Shown piece after piece: positions 12,801 through 24,659 of a stretch of DNA of 64,000 bases; position 1 is the stretch's first letter, and every line of letters starts with the position of its first letter. The notes under the pieces were generated by a model. The model made no database searches. It had not been told where the DNA came from and was given only the letters and a program-made list of their open reading frames with translations. The translations under genes and the position numbers were made by a program. The DNA comes from Membranipora membranacea (lineage: Eukaryota; Bryozoa; Gymnolaemata; Cheilostomatida; Membraniporidae), in the NCBI GenBank assembly GCA_914767715.1, contig OU612072.1, positions 6,510,001 to 6,574,000 of the forward strand, written 5' to 3'.

Positions 12801-13440
12801 GGATAGTAAAGCAAGGTTAGCAAGTAGCAATGATCATCATTGCTACTTAAATCATTATTAGGAAATAGAAAAAAGAAATCCTGATTTCAACAAAAGAAAA
12901 AATTATACCCAATCAGCAAAATTTTTCGATGATGAACCATGTTTATGAAACCAAAAAACTTTGATATACATAATAGTTTAATAGTGTAATAGTTTCAAAA
13001 CACCGATCCCGGTGACCAATCACCCATCACGAGACTATACCTTAAGCTGTAATCTAACGACCTGAAGATTATTAAATTCTATATTAAACAGATGACTGAC
13101 AAGAAGCATATAAGCTAGGGGGAAGAAGCCATGTCACTTGGCTCACTGTGGGACAAGGAAAAGACAGGGGCTGTCTTATCATTAGCTGAAACTTATGGGA
13201 TAAGAGAAACAACAGAAATTATAATCAACCACATCTCACATAATAAATTGAATAGTAGAATAATATGATACTCTTGATACTACATTAGTAAACACAATTA
13301 CAAATGGTTATGGCCTTTTGTCATAGGGAGCTATTCTGGTAAGGATTTAATGATCCCTTCTTCAAAACTTTCATAATACAAGGGGTGAAATTGGTAGCGG
13401 GACGTAGTTAACTGTAGTATAAGTAGGCCTATTATTATTT
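9900..13440. other. No gene recognised; decayed array spacer
   Basis: About 12075-12150 resembles the intron 4 block with CACTGATAAGACC. About 12380-13100 weakly resembles the spacers at 23.5-24.3 and 33.0-33.85 kb. The unit 2 3' flank begins near 13443. The rest shows nothing clear. Confidence 0.5.
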
Positions 13441-13772
13441 GCTTTGGGAAATAATGTAACATTATTTGGGGTAAATATACTGCTGAATATCAGTGAAACA
13501 AAATCATGGAGATAAACAAGTGTTAATAATAATAATGATGATAATAATATGATAATGTTGATAAGCAAGCTACAACAAAATATTGTTCCATGTGCAAAAG
13601 AAACTATTCAGGTAAGGAAATGAACGTTCGACACATAATTTGTAATACAAGAGGTGTAGTCAGTAAATGTGTATTCTGCTCAGTAATGGTATTAATTTAT
13701 TGGCCACGATATATATCAGTCAAATGAAATTGCAAAGGTAAACCTAGCTGGGGTTGTTCTAAATTGAGTAGA

Positions 13773-16700
13773 TTAGGGGACCCTATCACCCCCCTCAGCC
13801 ACTCTAATCCTAACATATATACAGTTATTACTAAGGAAGTTACTAGACTCGACATCAGACTGCAGAGCAAACTGAGGACATCCGCTGGCTATGTTCATCT
13901 CTGTCTGTGGTTTTCTAAATGAAGAGCTGTCAGGGTCAGGCTGTAAGAAGAAAGATAGTATTAACTTTCATATCTCTTTTGTGTAAGATTAAGATATATC
14001 TCACCATTAAAAGTACTACAAGCTGTTACCTAAATATGTCATTGAAGAATTGATATTTCATATACTTATGATACATATAGTAGAGATCGAATGCTTTTAC
14101 ATAATTATGGCAGTATCAATGAAATAGCGGGAGCTTCAAGTTGTTGTCAAATTTGCCATCGAGTACTGCTACCTACCAAATTGGTATCATGAACGTACAA
14201 ACAACAACATTATGCCTGCTATGTAGGGATGGGGATATCGCAGAATATTTAAATAGCTGGAGAAATATGCCTAAATACCTCAGTGAATATTTGTAAATAA
14301 AAGCCACAGATTTATTATTCTAGTCAACTCAATATACTGTAGATTTAATATATCATACAGACTTACCATAAAACTCTCATGTTTGCTGAGCTGAGGGTTA
14401 GTCGGGCAGAGTAGAGTGAATGTCACTCTCTGTTGAAATGGGAATTGACAAAGCTCGTCAAAATCTCCTCTCATCAACACAAAGAATAAACTCAAACATT
14501 TGTTTCTTCCGAGCCCATCTCCATTCAAGTATGCCTATAAAAATGTATTTCATACCATGAAACCAGGGTTGTTTAATAATTGGTAGTTGTGTCCTTAATG
14601 TCAAAGAGGAGTTAACTCCATTGTAAAAGCTACTTTTTTGCTAAACAAGGGAGTTTCAGATAAACTAAAAACTCGCTCAATAAGAATATAATGACATAGG
14701 GTTACTGTAAGATTTGACATGATCCTGGCACACAGGAGGTTGAATTCCGCAAGCATGGTCCTGATTCTCTTGTAGCAGGCTTTGTGTCCCAAACTCCCAG
14801 TGACAGTGAGGAGAGTTGTGTGAAAGTATTCAAGAAATGAACCTATTTAGCGACAGACTAAAAGTTCTTACCCGGCAGCACATTTTATATCCAAACTTAG
14901 ATGAGTAGAAGGGAGGACTGTATATAGACATCTGTCTTCCTCTGACAGCGTCAGCTTTTCTTACTTTGTAATCCTTTATTTTCCAGATGAACGTTCCGTC
15001 ATCAGAGCCAATCTCGGTATTCTAAAATAAAAGAAAGGACTTATTTTTCATCTATAGACAGAACTATGTATGATAGGAGCCGGTGATGGTGGAAGTCCTA
15101 ACTCTGCTGCGCCTATATCAACAACTTTGACATCATAGTTGCCACCTTATATCATACCTTTTTAACACTTGGCTTTTGTACCCACTTTACGGTGATGCTC
15201 TGTAGGATCGAAAGAGACGCCATTACAGCCCCCTTCATCTTAGCTATAACAAATCATTGCTGGTAAAACATGAAACTGTCCCCAATAATGATAACTGTAT
15301 AGTGAACATTCTAATCATTACTGATGCATACTCAAATTACTGTGCTACAAACAAATCAACACTACCATATTGCCGATCAACAGAGCCCAAGGTCAGACGG
15401 CAATCCAACTATCGGATGAATTGGATGAAACTTTGGATATCACATATTCTCAAATATATCTCAGCCAAACAAATGATTGAGTTAGTTACACACTGATATA
15501 GGATATAGGACAAAGTCAGCGAGTAAAGAGACATGAGAAAAGGTGATGCTGACATACCCTCATTCTGGTCTCCATATCACTGAGTTTATAGCTGTGTCTG
15601 CTTATATTCTGTGTGTGAGAGTCTATAACCATCACTCGATCTGTTATACAAATAAAAACGTATACAATAATAAAATAATGATAATATAAATAAATACAAT
15701 CACTGGTGGATCTATGTCATTGAGATTTTCGCTGAACCTATCATTCAGTGATACGCAAAATTGGCTGCAATGAACATCTAGCACACAAAATTGTTATAGA
15801 ATAATTCGTGATTAGTAATTCGATTTTTGAGAATGCTAATTCTGTCATATGTATAGATATGCAAAGGAAGCAACCAAATATCATTTTGATGAAAAAAGCT
15901 CATCAATAATGTTATGTTGATTATAAGTCACACTCTACAATGGTTTTCACTTGCAACTGCGTAAACAGAGTTTCCCCCCTCCCCCCCCCCAATCACCCTA
16001 GCCTTAATCATTCGATCCTAACTGCAGTGAGCAGCTTATTAGTTAGTTTGGGGCTGATCTAATGTTAGCTAGCATCAATTTTTGCTAAGAGGTTGTCAGG
16101 CGGACTAAATGGAGGCAAACTGTAAATTTTGCAATTTCAATCCAGTGTGGAACGGATAACTTTTCCTCTTGCAAATACTTCACTTCTCTAAGGGAAAAAC
16201 TATCCCAAACTAATAGCAATGGCATGGATAATAAAATCATGGGATGACTTAACATACCGAGTCCGGAGTCTTTGATCTGCTTCTCAATAATGCCGATCTT
16301 ATTACCGATCATCTCCACCTGTGTCGAGTTATTGGACACAGTATTCATAGCATTAACAAGATGATCAGAGTTTGTGTCTGATGTGTCAATTTTCTTCTGT
16401 AAGGTTTTTACTTCCATCGAAATGTTTGCTGTCGCTTTCTATAAAATAAATATAGTGTAATATTTTGGCGACCAAAGTCATCTCATTAGCAATTTTTTGC
16501 ACTCAGTGTCAGAACAAAATAAGAAACAAAAAAAACAGAAAGAAAATTGAATGGAATAGCATCAAGTGAGAGACTGCGTGATTAATAAGCATGTAGTGGG
16601 AAATCCAATGACACAAAAAACAAAAAAAATCTTAACTGCCACATTTGTGCACATTCTTGTTTGCCAAAACTATTATAAGGCACAGGTTATTCTATCAGTC

Positions 16701-19700
16701 ATATAATCGGAACTGTTTGAACTAATCAATAGGGAAGGAAGGAAGGAAGGAAGGAAGGAAGGAAGGAAGGAAGGGGTGACATCAATGCATTGATAAACAG
16801 GTTATTATTGCAAAGTTTATATGTCCCTACATGTTTTTATACACAATAGTAAATCCATGCCAAGAATTTTCATCACGAGATTTTCACAAGAGTAGTTAGA
16901 GCGACAAGTGCTGTTACTTGGAACAGAAAATAACTTTGATGCTTGTATTCATAGCGAGACACAAATTCATAACTCTGACTTCATGTCAAAGTATGAGGGT
17001 CGCCTATCTGATGCGTTCTGACCCAAGGGTTTTAAAAATTTGAATATCGTCAAAATTACAGATATCATAATCAGAGTCGCCAACTAAGAAACGTAGAAAT
17101 TCCCTTCGACGATTCTATTACCATACAATGTCAATCAGAGACAATAAATAAATAAAGTATCTACATCTATGGTCATAGAGGGTGAGATTGGCCGATTGGA
17201 CAAGCACTGGGGTTTCAAGCGATAGGGTGGGGGGGGGGTGGCAAAGGAGAACTTCCCTAAATCCACACTCACCCCCAACGGTGTGACCTTTTTCGATAGC
17301 AGAGTACTGACATCATCCTTGTACTACAAAGAATAATGATGAAGTTATGTAATGTATGTTATACGATAATCGAAGCTATGATCCAAGGTGCAGAGTAATA
17401 GTTTTGATACAATTCTCAAATCTGAGGTGACTTTTCAGTTTCTAGCCGAATGTATTTTATGTAACAAATGACATGTTCGCGCATTGTACTGTACAGGGCT
17501 GTATGTAGGCAGGTCTATGTAGGGTACCATAACTTCCTGTTACAAATACTGTGTTTAGGCGGGAAGTTGTTTGCAGTTCGAGCTGTTTGCCGAAATATTG
17601 AGAGCTTTAGTGGAGCCGTTATGGTGATAGGATAACAATTGTTTTCATCATCATTGACAAACCAATAAAAAAATTTAAAAAGGTTAAGATATGAATATTA
17701 CTGCTCCCTGATAACATGGTACATGGTTGCCAAGAATAATTGAATAATATAATCAAAACAACTGTGTCAGAAGGGCAGCACAATTTTTTATTTACCTTAT
17801 CTTGAGTTTTCCTTGATTCAGCTTCAATCTCTACAGCCTTCATTGTTATATACTCCAAGTGTACATCTACCGTGTCTCGGAGATGTGCTCGCATAGCCTC
17901 CATATTTCTAGTTTTGAAACCGCAGCATTCAAAGTAATGGCATCTACCATCATCGATGATTGTGGTACATGAACTACTGACTTTTATATGCATCTTCAAC
18001 TGTAAATGTAAGAAGGCAACCATACAGACAATGTTAATATTGTGTGTTTTGGTGTACAACGGTTATTGGCTGTGGGGGGAAATAAAGCAATGGCAGTCAG
18101 CAGTAACACCATACAGACACATTATTTTATTCCAGCATTGAATGTACTTAGTACTGTATGGATTGGAACAAAGCCGGCCCATTATGGTGTTCAGGAAGGT
18201 GATCGCGGCCCGTTGGTGCTGTGGATTGGAATATGACAGACACAAATACCATTTTCGAAAAGTAAGGTTCACAGGAAATTCGTAATATAATATGTAATAT
18301 AGTATTAGGGTTTTAGTTAAGTTGAAGACTCACTGTTTTCTGATTGCCAAAGTCCTTTCCACAAATTCCACAAACACTTTCCACAGCATCACAGACGTCA
18401 ATGTGGCTCTGGAAGCAGAAATAAGAAATAATACTTACAAACGTTGTATGGTCACTTTGAAAACACCATCGTATGTAAAAGGCAATATTCTGTTCATATA
18501 GCACCGGCTTCAATGAAAAGTGGATCTCCTAAATCACCACGCAATAGTGTACCTTCATGTATATTTTCAATCACCTACCCCACGTACCTCTGAGCATGCG
18601 ATGTTATTTTTTAACTCCATCATATACTGCGCGTAGTGATATATTCAAAGAAACGCAAAAAGAAAAAAGAAAAAATAAGGCAGCCTTCTCTAAGCCAGGC
18701 TAAATGTCAAATGAGCCCTGTGCAAGCTGCATTAAGATTATTTATAGTCAGTGATTTCCTATTGATAAACCTCACTGAGCTATAATCACAAACTTGAAAC
18801 TGTAAGCACTAAGCGGCGGCGGTAACCGTCACACCATAACCGTAACCACAAACATAACTATTGAGTATGGCAAATACCAGTGGGCGCTGATAAAACTGTG
18901 CCATATCAATAGGCTGGGAAATCCCATGACTCACTAGAGTCACATAGTGTGTGGAATAAGGCAGTTATAAGGCGCAGTGGCCTAAATCAATAGTAAGGAT
19001 AACATTCTAATATCTAACAGCCTAATATCGACAGAACGTATTACGCACTTTCCATAGTGCCACATGATATTGAAATCAGTAGCGCTTTTTGAAACAATTG
19101 ATTGATCGATGTTAGGTGCCATTTCGCTGTAGTATTTAATGGATTATTTACAATAAAATAATTATTTTCAAAGGATGATAAGCATTCCATTGCGATTACA
19201 ATTTCCACTAGTTAGCTGGCGTGAAACATCAACAAACTGCGTCTGAGGGAGTTCATTGGATGGATGGATTTATTACTATCATAGACAAAAATTTGTCACG
19301 AAATACATTGTTAATACTGACAAGAAAGAAAAACATGAAAAATTCAGATCTCTGTTGTATAAAAAGTTTTTTAGAATAGTATATTATTAAGTGTATGTAT
19401 GAGATGTCTTAAAAAGCTGTCTCTACCCCATGTACCCCGATATTTAACGGTGCGGTTGCGACCTGAGGGGCATTTAGTTAGAAAGTCATTGATAAAGTGC
19501 TCTTCATCGTGTATGTACCGTAGTCCAAGTGTCTTGACCAGAGCATCTATATCGGGGTGCTCAATCCCTAACTAGGCGGCATCTTTAAATATTTTGCGTA
19601 AGGACTTCTTGCCGCTTGCTTGGATGCTTGTAAGAAGTATGGGGAGACAGTAAGTGATGAGGGATACAATAAAACTCTTGAACAACATATGAGAAAGGGG

Positions 19701-22226
19701 CTTTGAGCTATAGTATACAAAATTTTTCACAATATACATGCGTTGAGATGCAGTAGTCACTATGGATTGCACATGATCATGATAGCGGAGTTTATCGTCA
19801 ACAGTAACACCAAGGTATTTTACTTTGTCATAAAAATCAACTTCCGTGCCGTTAAGGATAAGAGTAGGGGTAATGGGCCTAACAAGCTGAGTAGAAAACA
19901 TCATTTCTTGAGTCTTGGAGGCGTTTAACAATAGGTTTAAATCACAACATTGCTTTGAAATTCTACTAATCTCATCAAGATAGGCACTAAGATCTGATTG
20001 ATTTGATATGCATCCAATTATACAGGTGTAGTCAGCGTATTTAATGACAGTAATATTGCTGAGTCTGAGGTAATCCTATTGGTATATATTGAAAACAAAA
20101 GTGGAGATAAACAGCAACCCTGGGGAGGGCCAGTGTTGGTTATGATGGGTTTTGAGATATTGCCATCTACTATTGTTCTTTGGGTGCGATTCGTTAGGAA
20201 GCTGTATATCCATTCAGTGACATTGGAGTCGAGATGCGATAGTTGCGAGATTAAGTCTGGAACATGTATTGTGTTGAATGCAGAAGAAAAGTCAAGGAAC
20301 AGACACCTGGCATAATTTGAAGCTTTCTTGTCAATGAAATCTGTGCTGGTAGTAGAGAGGCATAAAAGGGCATCTTGAGTTGAGCGGTTTGCACGATAAG
20401 CAAACTGAAGGTGGTCTATAGCTGTATGAGTAATAATGTAATGTTTAACAAGTCTCTCCATCATTTTGCACAGGCAACTGGTGAGCGCTATTGGTCTGTA
20501 TTGTTTAAGTTGATTGGGATTCTTAACTTTGGGTAGGGGTTTGATAATGGCCGATTTCCAGGAAGTAGGGGTTGACTTAGACGTGATAGATAAATTGAAC
20601 AGTTTCGTTATGGCAGGCGCCAGTTGATAGGCACATAGCTTAAGTACTTTGGGGATGAGGCCATCAGGTAAAAGTCCAGGGTCAATATTTTTGACAAAGT
20701 GCTTGTAATTATTATTCCAGATTTCTTTTAATAAGGATCCATCTAAAGTGTTTTTTATATCCAACAGAGATTGATAATCCATGTGTTCAAGGCTTTTCAC
20801 TCCTCTAGGCTGGTATATGAGGGTGATTATAAGTGCCAGTATGAACAGAGGCTGCGTTAGCTGTGCCATTGTGTTGAACAGTAAAAGTATTATTTAAATA
20901 CTGGATTACAGAGAGAATTTGAAAAGACAACCTCACTCTGCAAGAGCCAACTGCCAACTGCCAACTGCTTACATTGTATTTTCTAATAACATGGAGATGA
21001 CAAAGAATCGGATTTCCAGCTCGCAAAAAGGGTGAAAAATTATTTCTTTCTGAAAGCATTCTACCTCAAATTTTCAGAGCTATGGAGCATCCAGTTATCT
21101 GCTTGCGACTCAAATCACCATAAGCTTAGAGAGGCTGGCCTTAATGTCCACATGCAATATTTAATGATAACACAGACACAAACTTAACATCATAGACAAA
21201 TTATTTATTGGCAGAAAAGGCAGCAGCAAGCTTTAAAAAATGCCATTTTAGACAGATTAAATTATCTAAAGAGCTTGAGAACAACTTCGTAGAGAGTGCA
21301 TTCAGATACCGGAATTTTACTGGCATTTGGCTGCCTTCAAACTAGCTATAAGGATGATGTTGAACATTTTATGGCTGGATCAACAGTTTGTACTTGGCTG
21401 AGGCCTCAGAGTCCCAACAATACAAAAAATTGCCCTAATGCCGGAGTCTAATGGGGAGTTTGATTGGATGCCAGCGCTTTATCCGATGTATCTACTTATT
21501 TGTTTGAGGTTGAGAGAACTGTGTCTCAAGTTGGAAATACAGTACATAGCAGAGCATGATGGGGTCATATAACTGCTCTAAAGCTAATTTATCAGTCTAT
21601 TCGTTGCTCTTTAGATCAGTTTGTCAGGGAGTTGTTCTAATAAGAATGAGCGATGCTTATGGGAGTAAATTATCAATTCGCTCAAAATCCTCGCTTATCT
21701 GGTCTTTCAATTAGACAAATTCGTTCCCAAATTGTTCACCCAGAATGTTCCTAGTCCCATCAAACCCCCTCTCCCTAGCAGGTCTTGCTCACTAAGCTAG
21801 AACCTATCACAATTTTGGCAGTTTTTCATAAAGAAAAACTCAACCGGTTGGCAGTTTGGGAAGATAACTCCAATTTGTAAAAATATATATCATTGGGGAT
21901 ATAACCTTAGCTTCGGTTTTAGTCGGCTTCTTTTTGATTTTTAGAAGCAGAAACAATTGGAGGATGACAATTCATAAAAGCCAGCATCCCCTGGGTTCAA
22001 AACCTCACCAAATCATCCGTCTCTTTTTATTCATTTTTTTATTGAGAATACACATGCTTACCTCAAGTTCGCCTCGTAACATGTCTCTCTGACAGTATTG
22101 GCACCTCACAGGTACAAAGTTACAGTCCTTCTCTTCATGGATTGCCCTTTGTGACTCAGGAAACATTATCTTACAGAGATCTCTACGACATCTCACAGGT
22201 TTGTATGCACAAGTCAGATGGTGCTC
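13773..22226 (-). CDS. TRAF-family tandem copy without RING exons (unit 2)
   Basis: Nine exons match exons 4-12 of the complete gene, with intact frames and splice sites: 22062-22226, 18334-18408, 17796-17999, 17273-17323, 16258-16438, 15558-15640, 14872-15021, 14367-14534, 13773-13940 (1245 nt, 414 codons plus stop). It would encode the TRAF zinc fingers, coiled-coil linker and full MATH domain. No intact RING exon exists upstream; the exon 3 remnant at 23284-23407 is frameshifted and cut. The first in-frame ATG in exon 4 begins MFPESQR. Synonymous-only differences from the other copies in the MATH exons suggest past protein-level selection. A 1.7-kb LINE sits in the exon 4-5 intron. AATAAA (minus strand) is at 13696-13701. 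It could be a RING-less TRAF1-like protein, the 3' part of a read-through transcript, or a recent pseudogene. The true 5' end is unknown. Confidence 0.7.
16733..16773 (+). repeat. (GGAA)n microsatellite
   Basis: About ten GGAA units in the exon 7-8 intron of unit 2 only. A G-rich run also occurs nearby at about 17226-17240. Confidence 0.95.
19259..20966 (-). mobile_element. Degenerate LINE (CR1/L2-like reverse transcriptase)
   Basis: A 5'-truncated non-LTR retrotransposon is inserted in the exon 4-5 intron of unit 2. Units 1 and 3 show the empty site. The reverse transcriptase lies in two frames, about 20060-20869 and 19572-20050. Visible motifs include LPDGLIPKVLK, YRPIALTS, FAYRANRSTQDAL, LDFSSAFNTI, PPQGCCLSPLLFS and YLGVTVDDKLRYHDH. 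The catalytic YADD box reads YADY (codon 20028-20030) and a frameshift lies just before it (about 20050-20075), so it is inactive. No endonuclease domain is present. The 3' end on the minus strand is a short GGAT-type repeat. The 5' junction carries three copies of CCAACTG. The clade is judged from motif style only. Confidence 0.85.
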
Positions 22227-22572
22227 CTACAAAAGCGTGGTGATTAAATCGTGTATGAAGTCAAAACTATACCAATCAATATCTGAAGAGACTGTATGAA
22301 ATTCCAACCAACTGGGGTTTGAATATTTTTTCAATAAAGTCTGGTAACTTTTTGTGACATCAACAGCAAACATCCGATATAGCTTGAAGAGAAAATTTGG
22401 AACTATTCTTTTGGCTAGAATCTAGAATGTATGAAGTTGTCTCACCACTGTTGAATCAATGACAGTTCAGTAAGTCAACAAATTTTCAGACTGATCTCAA
22501 GTGAATCTCACCCATAAAACTTTCGTCTCAATTTCTTAAAAAAAGACAAAAGGGGACATGCGCACGGGAAAG

Positions 22573-22726
22573 AAAATTGATTATTAATAATCAATGTAAA
22601 ATCCTATAGCGGTTGAGAGCTACTGTGCATGGAATTTTACATGGATTGTTAATCAATTTTAGTACAACGAACAAGTCTCACTTTTACCTATTGATGATTA
22701 ATTATCAATTTTCTTCCGCAAGTACG
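22573..22726. repeat. AT-rich dispersed repeat (GATTATTAATAATC family)
   Basis: Inverted AT-rich blocks TTGATTATTAATAATCAA and ATTAATTATCAATTTTC surround GTAAAATCC/ATTTTACAT inverted segments. Relatives lie at 41091-41232, 44984-45085 and 62364-62480, with a shortened one in unit 3 near 32200-32290. Probably a small inverted-repeat transposon. Confidence 0.55.
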
Positions 22727-22756
22727 TATCACGCTTTACTTTTTATAATCGAGATT

Positions 22757-22893
22757 AGTTTAAGCGCTCCAACGGTTGCTGGATGCTGGTAGAGGCATGC
22801 ATTATCAACCACTTTCCTAACCTTACCCAACAATAGGAAAGTGATAATAAAATGCCTCTACCAGCATCCCGCCACCGTATGAGCGCTTAAATT
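22757..22893 (+). mobile_element. Foldback miniature element (GTTTAAGCGCT ends), unit 2
   Basis: Arms of about 60 bp (TTTAAGCGCT, GGATGCTGGTAGAGGCAT, CACTTTCCTA) are inverted around a short centre. Other copies are at 32306 and, as half elements, at 46472 and 63689. Non-coding; transposon class not assigned. Confidence 0.65.
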
Positions 22894-23283
22894 AAATCGA
22901 GATATTCATGTCCACATTCTGAAAAGACAGATTTTGTAAAAAAAACTGGGGGGACACTCAATTTTTAGCTTGTTAATATTGTCATTGCAATGATGTGAGC
23001 TCCGCCCTTACGTCATCCTAAAGGAGGGATTCCCTAATAAAAGGTTTTCTAACAAATAAAGTCAGCACTACTGTTTTAGGACATTATTCACCACAGAGAT
23101 TTGGAACTTGGACCAATGGATGCAAAAAGGCACGGAGAAACCATATATTATGTGGTTAGATTTATTCTCAGGGATCTCCCAAACACACAATCCTTTTTTT
23201 TAAAGTATTGCATGTCAATACTAAATGTTGTGAATAAAAAAAACAATCGGGGTGTTTACGAAACAGACAGCTCATTATCTTAC

Positions 23284-23407
23284 AGGTAATTTTCTCCATG
23301 TTGGAGTTGCTGGACATCCGTATTTATTCTCTGTTACGACAGTAGCACTTCTTTTTTAACAAAACTCTCTGTACCGAAGCATCAGGAGTGATATCATCTA
23401 ACTTCAG
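23284..23407 (-). pseudogene. Remnant of TRAF exon 3 (unit 2)
   Basis: This matches the 3' half of exon 3 of the complete gene (LDDITPDASVQ ... KKKCYCRNRE) and keeps its splice donor. Similarity stops before the exon's 5' half, so the second part of the RING and the acceptor are gone. A 4-bp insertion (TATT doubled, about 23321-23328) shifts the frame just after RNRE and creates a stop. The same insertion is present in the unit 3 remnant. Confidence 0.85.
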
Positions 23408-23449
23408 ACCTCAATAAATTCTCTTTCAAATCACAATCAATTTTCTCAA

Positions 23450-24500
23450 TTGGTATAAATTTTGAAATCTTTTATATGGAGTAGGCCTACCCTGCTATGA
23501 CAAGCACTGCTTTGTTAGGTTGAGGGTAAATTGAACCCATAAAAAGACTTGTAAGGCTTATGACACAAAACTTGGGCCTACATTGTTGAACTCCTTTACT
23601 GAGGTGCAAAGCATCAACTGTACACAAAGAGACAGGTAGAAACAGATGACTGTGCTCAAACTCAGAGCTAATCGTACTTTATGCTTTATTTAATATAACT
23701 TTGAAAATTCAATGATATAATGCCATCACAAAACAAAAAGTGACAGGGATAGATAAACAGTAAATCTCGGGATTAATAGATAAGCGTTGAAGGATTTGGG
23801 GAATATAACAGTAATGTTTACAAGCAGTATTAATCATAATCATCTCAAGAAAAAAAGTGAATCAGTATACTTTTAGTTGTTGTAGACATGAGGACGATGA
23901 AACCATGTTGTGCAAGTGGAAACTGGTTAGGCATATTGAAGAATCTGCAATCTCACCACCTGGAGATTACTAATGGGCCAGGGTGCCCTTCTCCAGAGTC
24001 CTGGTTGAGTAAGTTTATCTCAAACCTTGGAGAGCAGGTGGCTCTATCTTTCTTGGAAAATTTTGTGGTCAATAAGAATTGCAGGCGATGAAAGGGGCAA
24101 TAAACAAAGATAAAAACTTCAAACTTACAAGCTGAGGAGAGATAGCCTAGTCACACTGCTTTTGATCTTATGGTAAAAAAAGAACAATTATAACCGATGA
24201 GATGTGTGACAGGGCAAAGGGAGAGTGTGTCAAAACTTTAGCTGGGACCTGTGAAATCAAGAAAGAACATCATCGGCCATTGACGAAATAAAAAAATGAT
24301 CAGTCATGAGGTGTTAATAATAATAATAATAATATGATAATGTTGATAAGCAAGCTACAACAAAATATTGTTCCATGTGCAACAGAAACTATTCAGGTAA
24401 GGAAATGAACGTTCGACACATAATTTGTAATACAAGAGGTGTACTCAGTAAATGTGTATTCTGTCTAGTATTAGTAGGACTGTTCTATCTCGTGTGGAAA
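23450..24500. other. Intergenic spacer between units 2 and 3
   Basis: Nearly identical to 33000-34050. A plus-strand frame of 67 codons (MRTMKPCCASGNW) is shared by both spacers but is not kept in the older copy near 12.9 kb, so it is not called a gene. Confidence 0.6.
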
Positions 24501-24579
24501 TAAGTGATTATTTTATTGGCCAAAATATATATAAGTCGAACAAAATTGCAAAGTTAAACTTAGCTGGTCTTGTTCTAGA

Positions 24580-24659
24580 CACAGCCAGCCCTTAAAAGCG
24601 TTCGGGATGGCGATGGCGGCCGCCATCGTCAGCCCGAACGCTTTTAAGGGCTGGCTGTG
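24580..24659 (+). mobile_element. 80-bp palindromic hAT-like miniature element (unit 3)
   Basis: Terminal inverted repeats of 27 bp start CACAGCCAGCCC. The 26-bp centre is itself nearly palindromic around GGCGGCCGCC. It is flanked by the 8-bp duplication GTTCTAGA (24572-24579 and 24660-24667). It lies 17 bp past the stop codon, so it is inside the 3' UTR of the unit. Units 1 and 2 have the empty site. Confidence 0.85.

Noticed and set aside
15257-15496. 79-codon plus-strand frame MLVKHETVPNN seen in all four units
   Set aside because: It lies in the exon 9-10 intron on the opposite strand; its conservation is explained by the unit duplication.
23888-24091. 67-codon plus-strand frame MRTMKPCCASGNW repeated at 33439-33642
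   Set aside because: It lies in the duplicated spacer. Its conservation follows from recent duplication, the older relative near 12.9 kb does not keep the frame, and no domain is recognisable.
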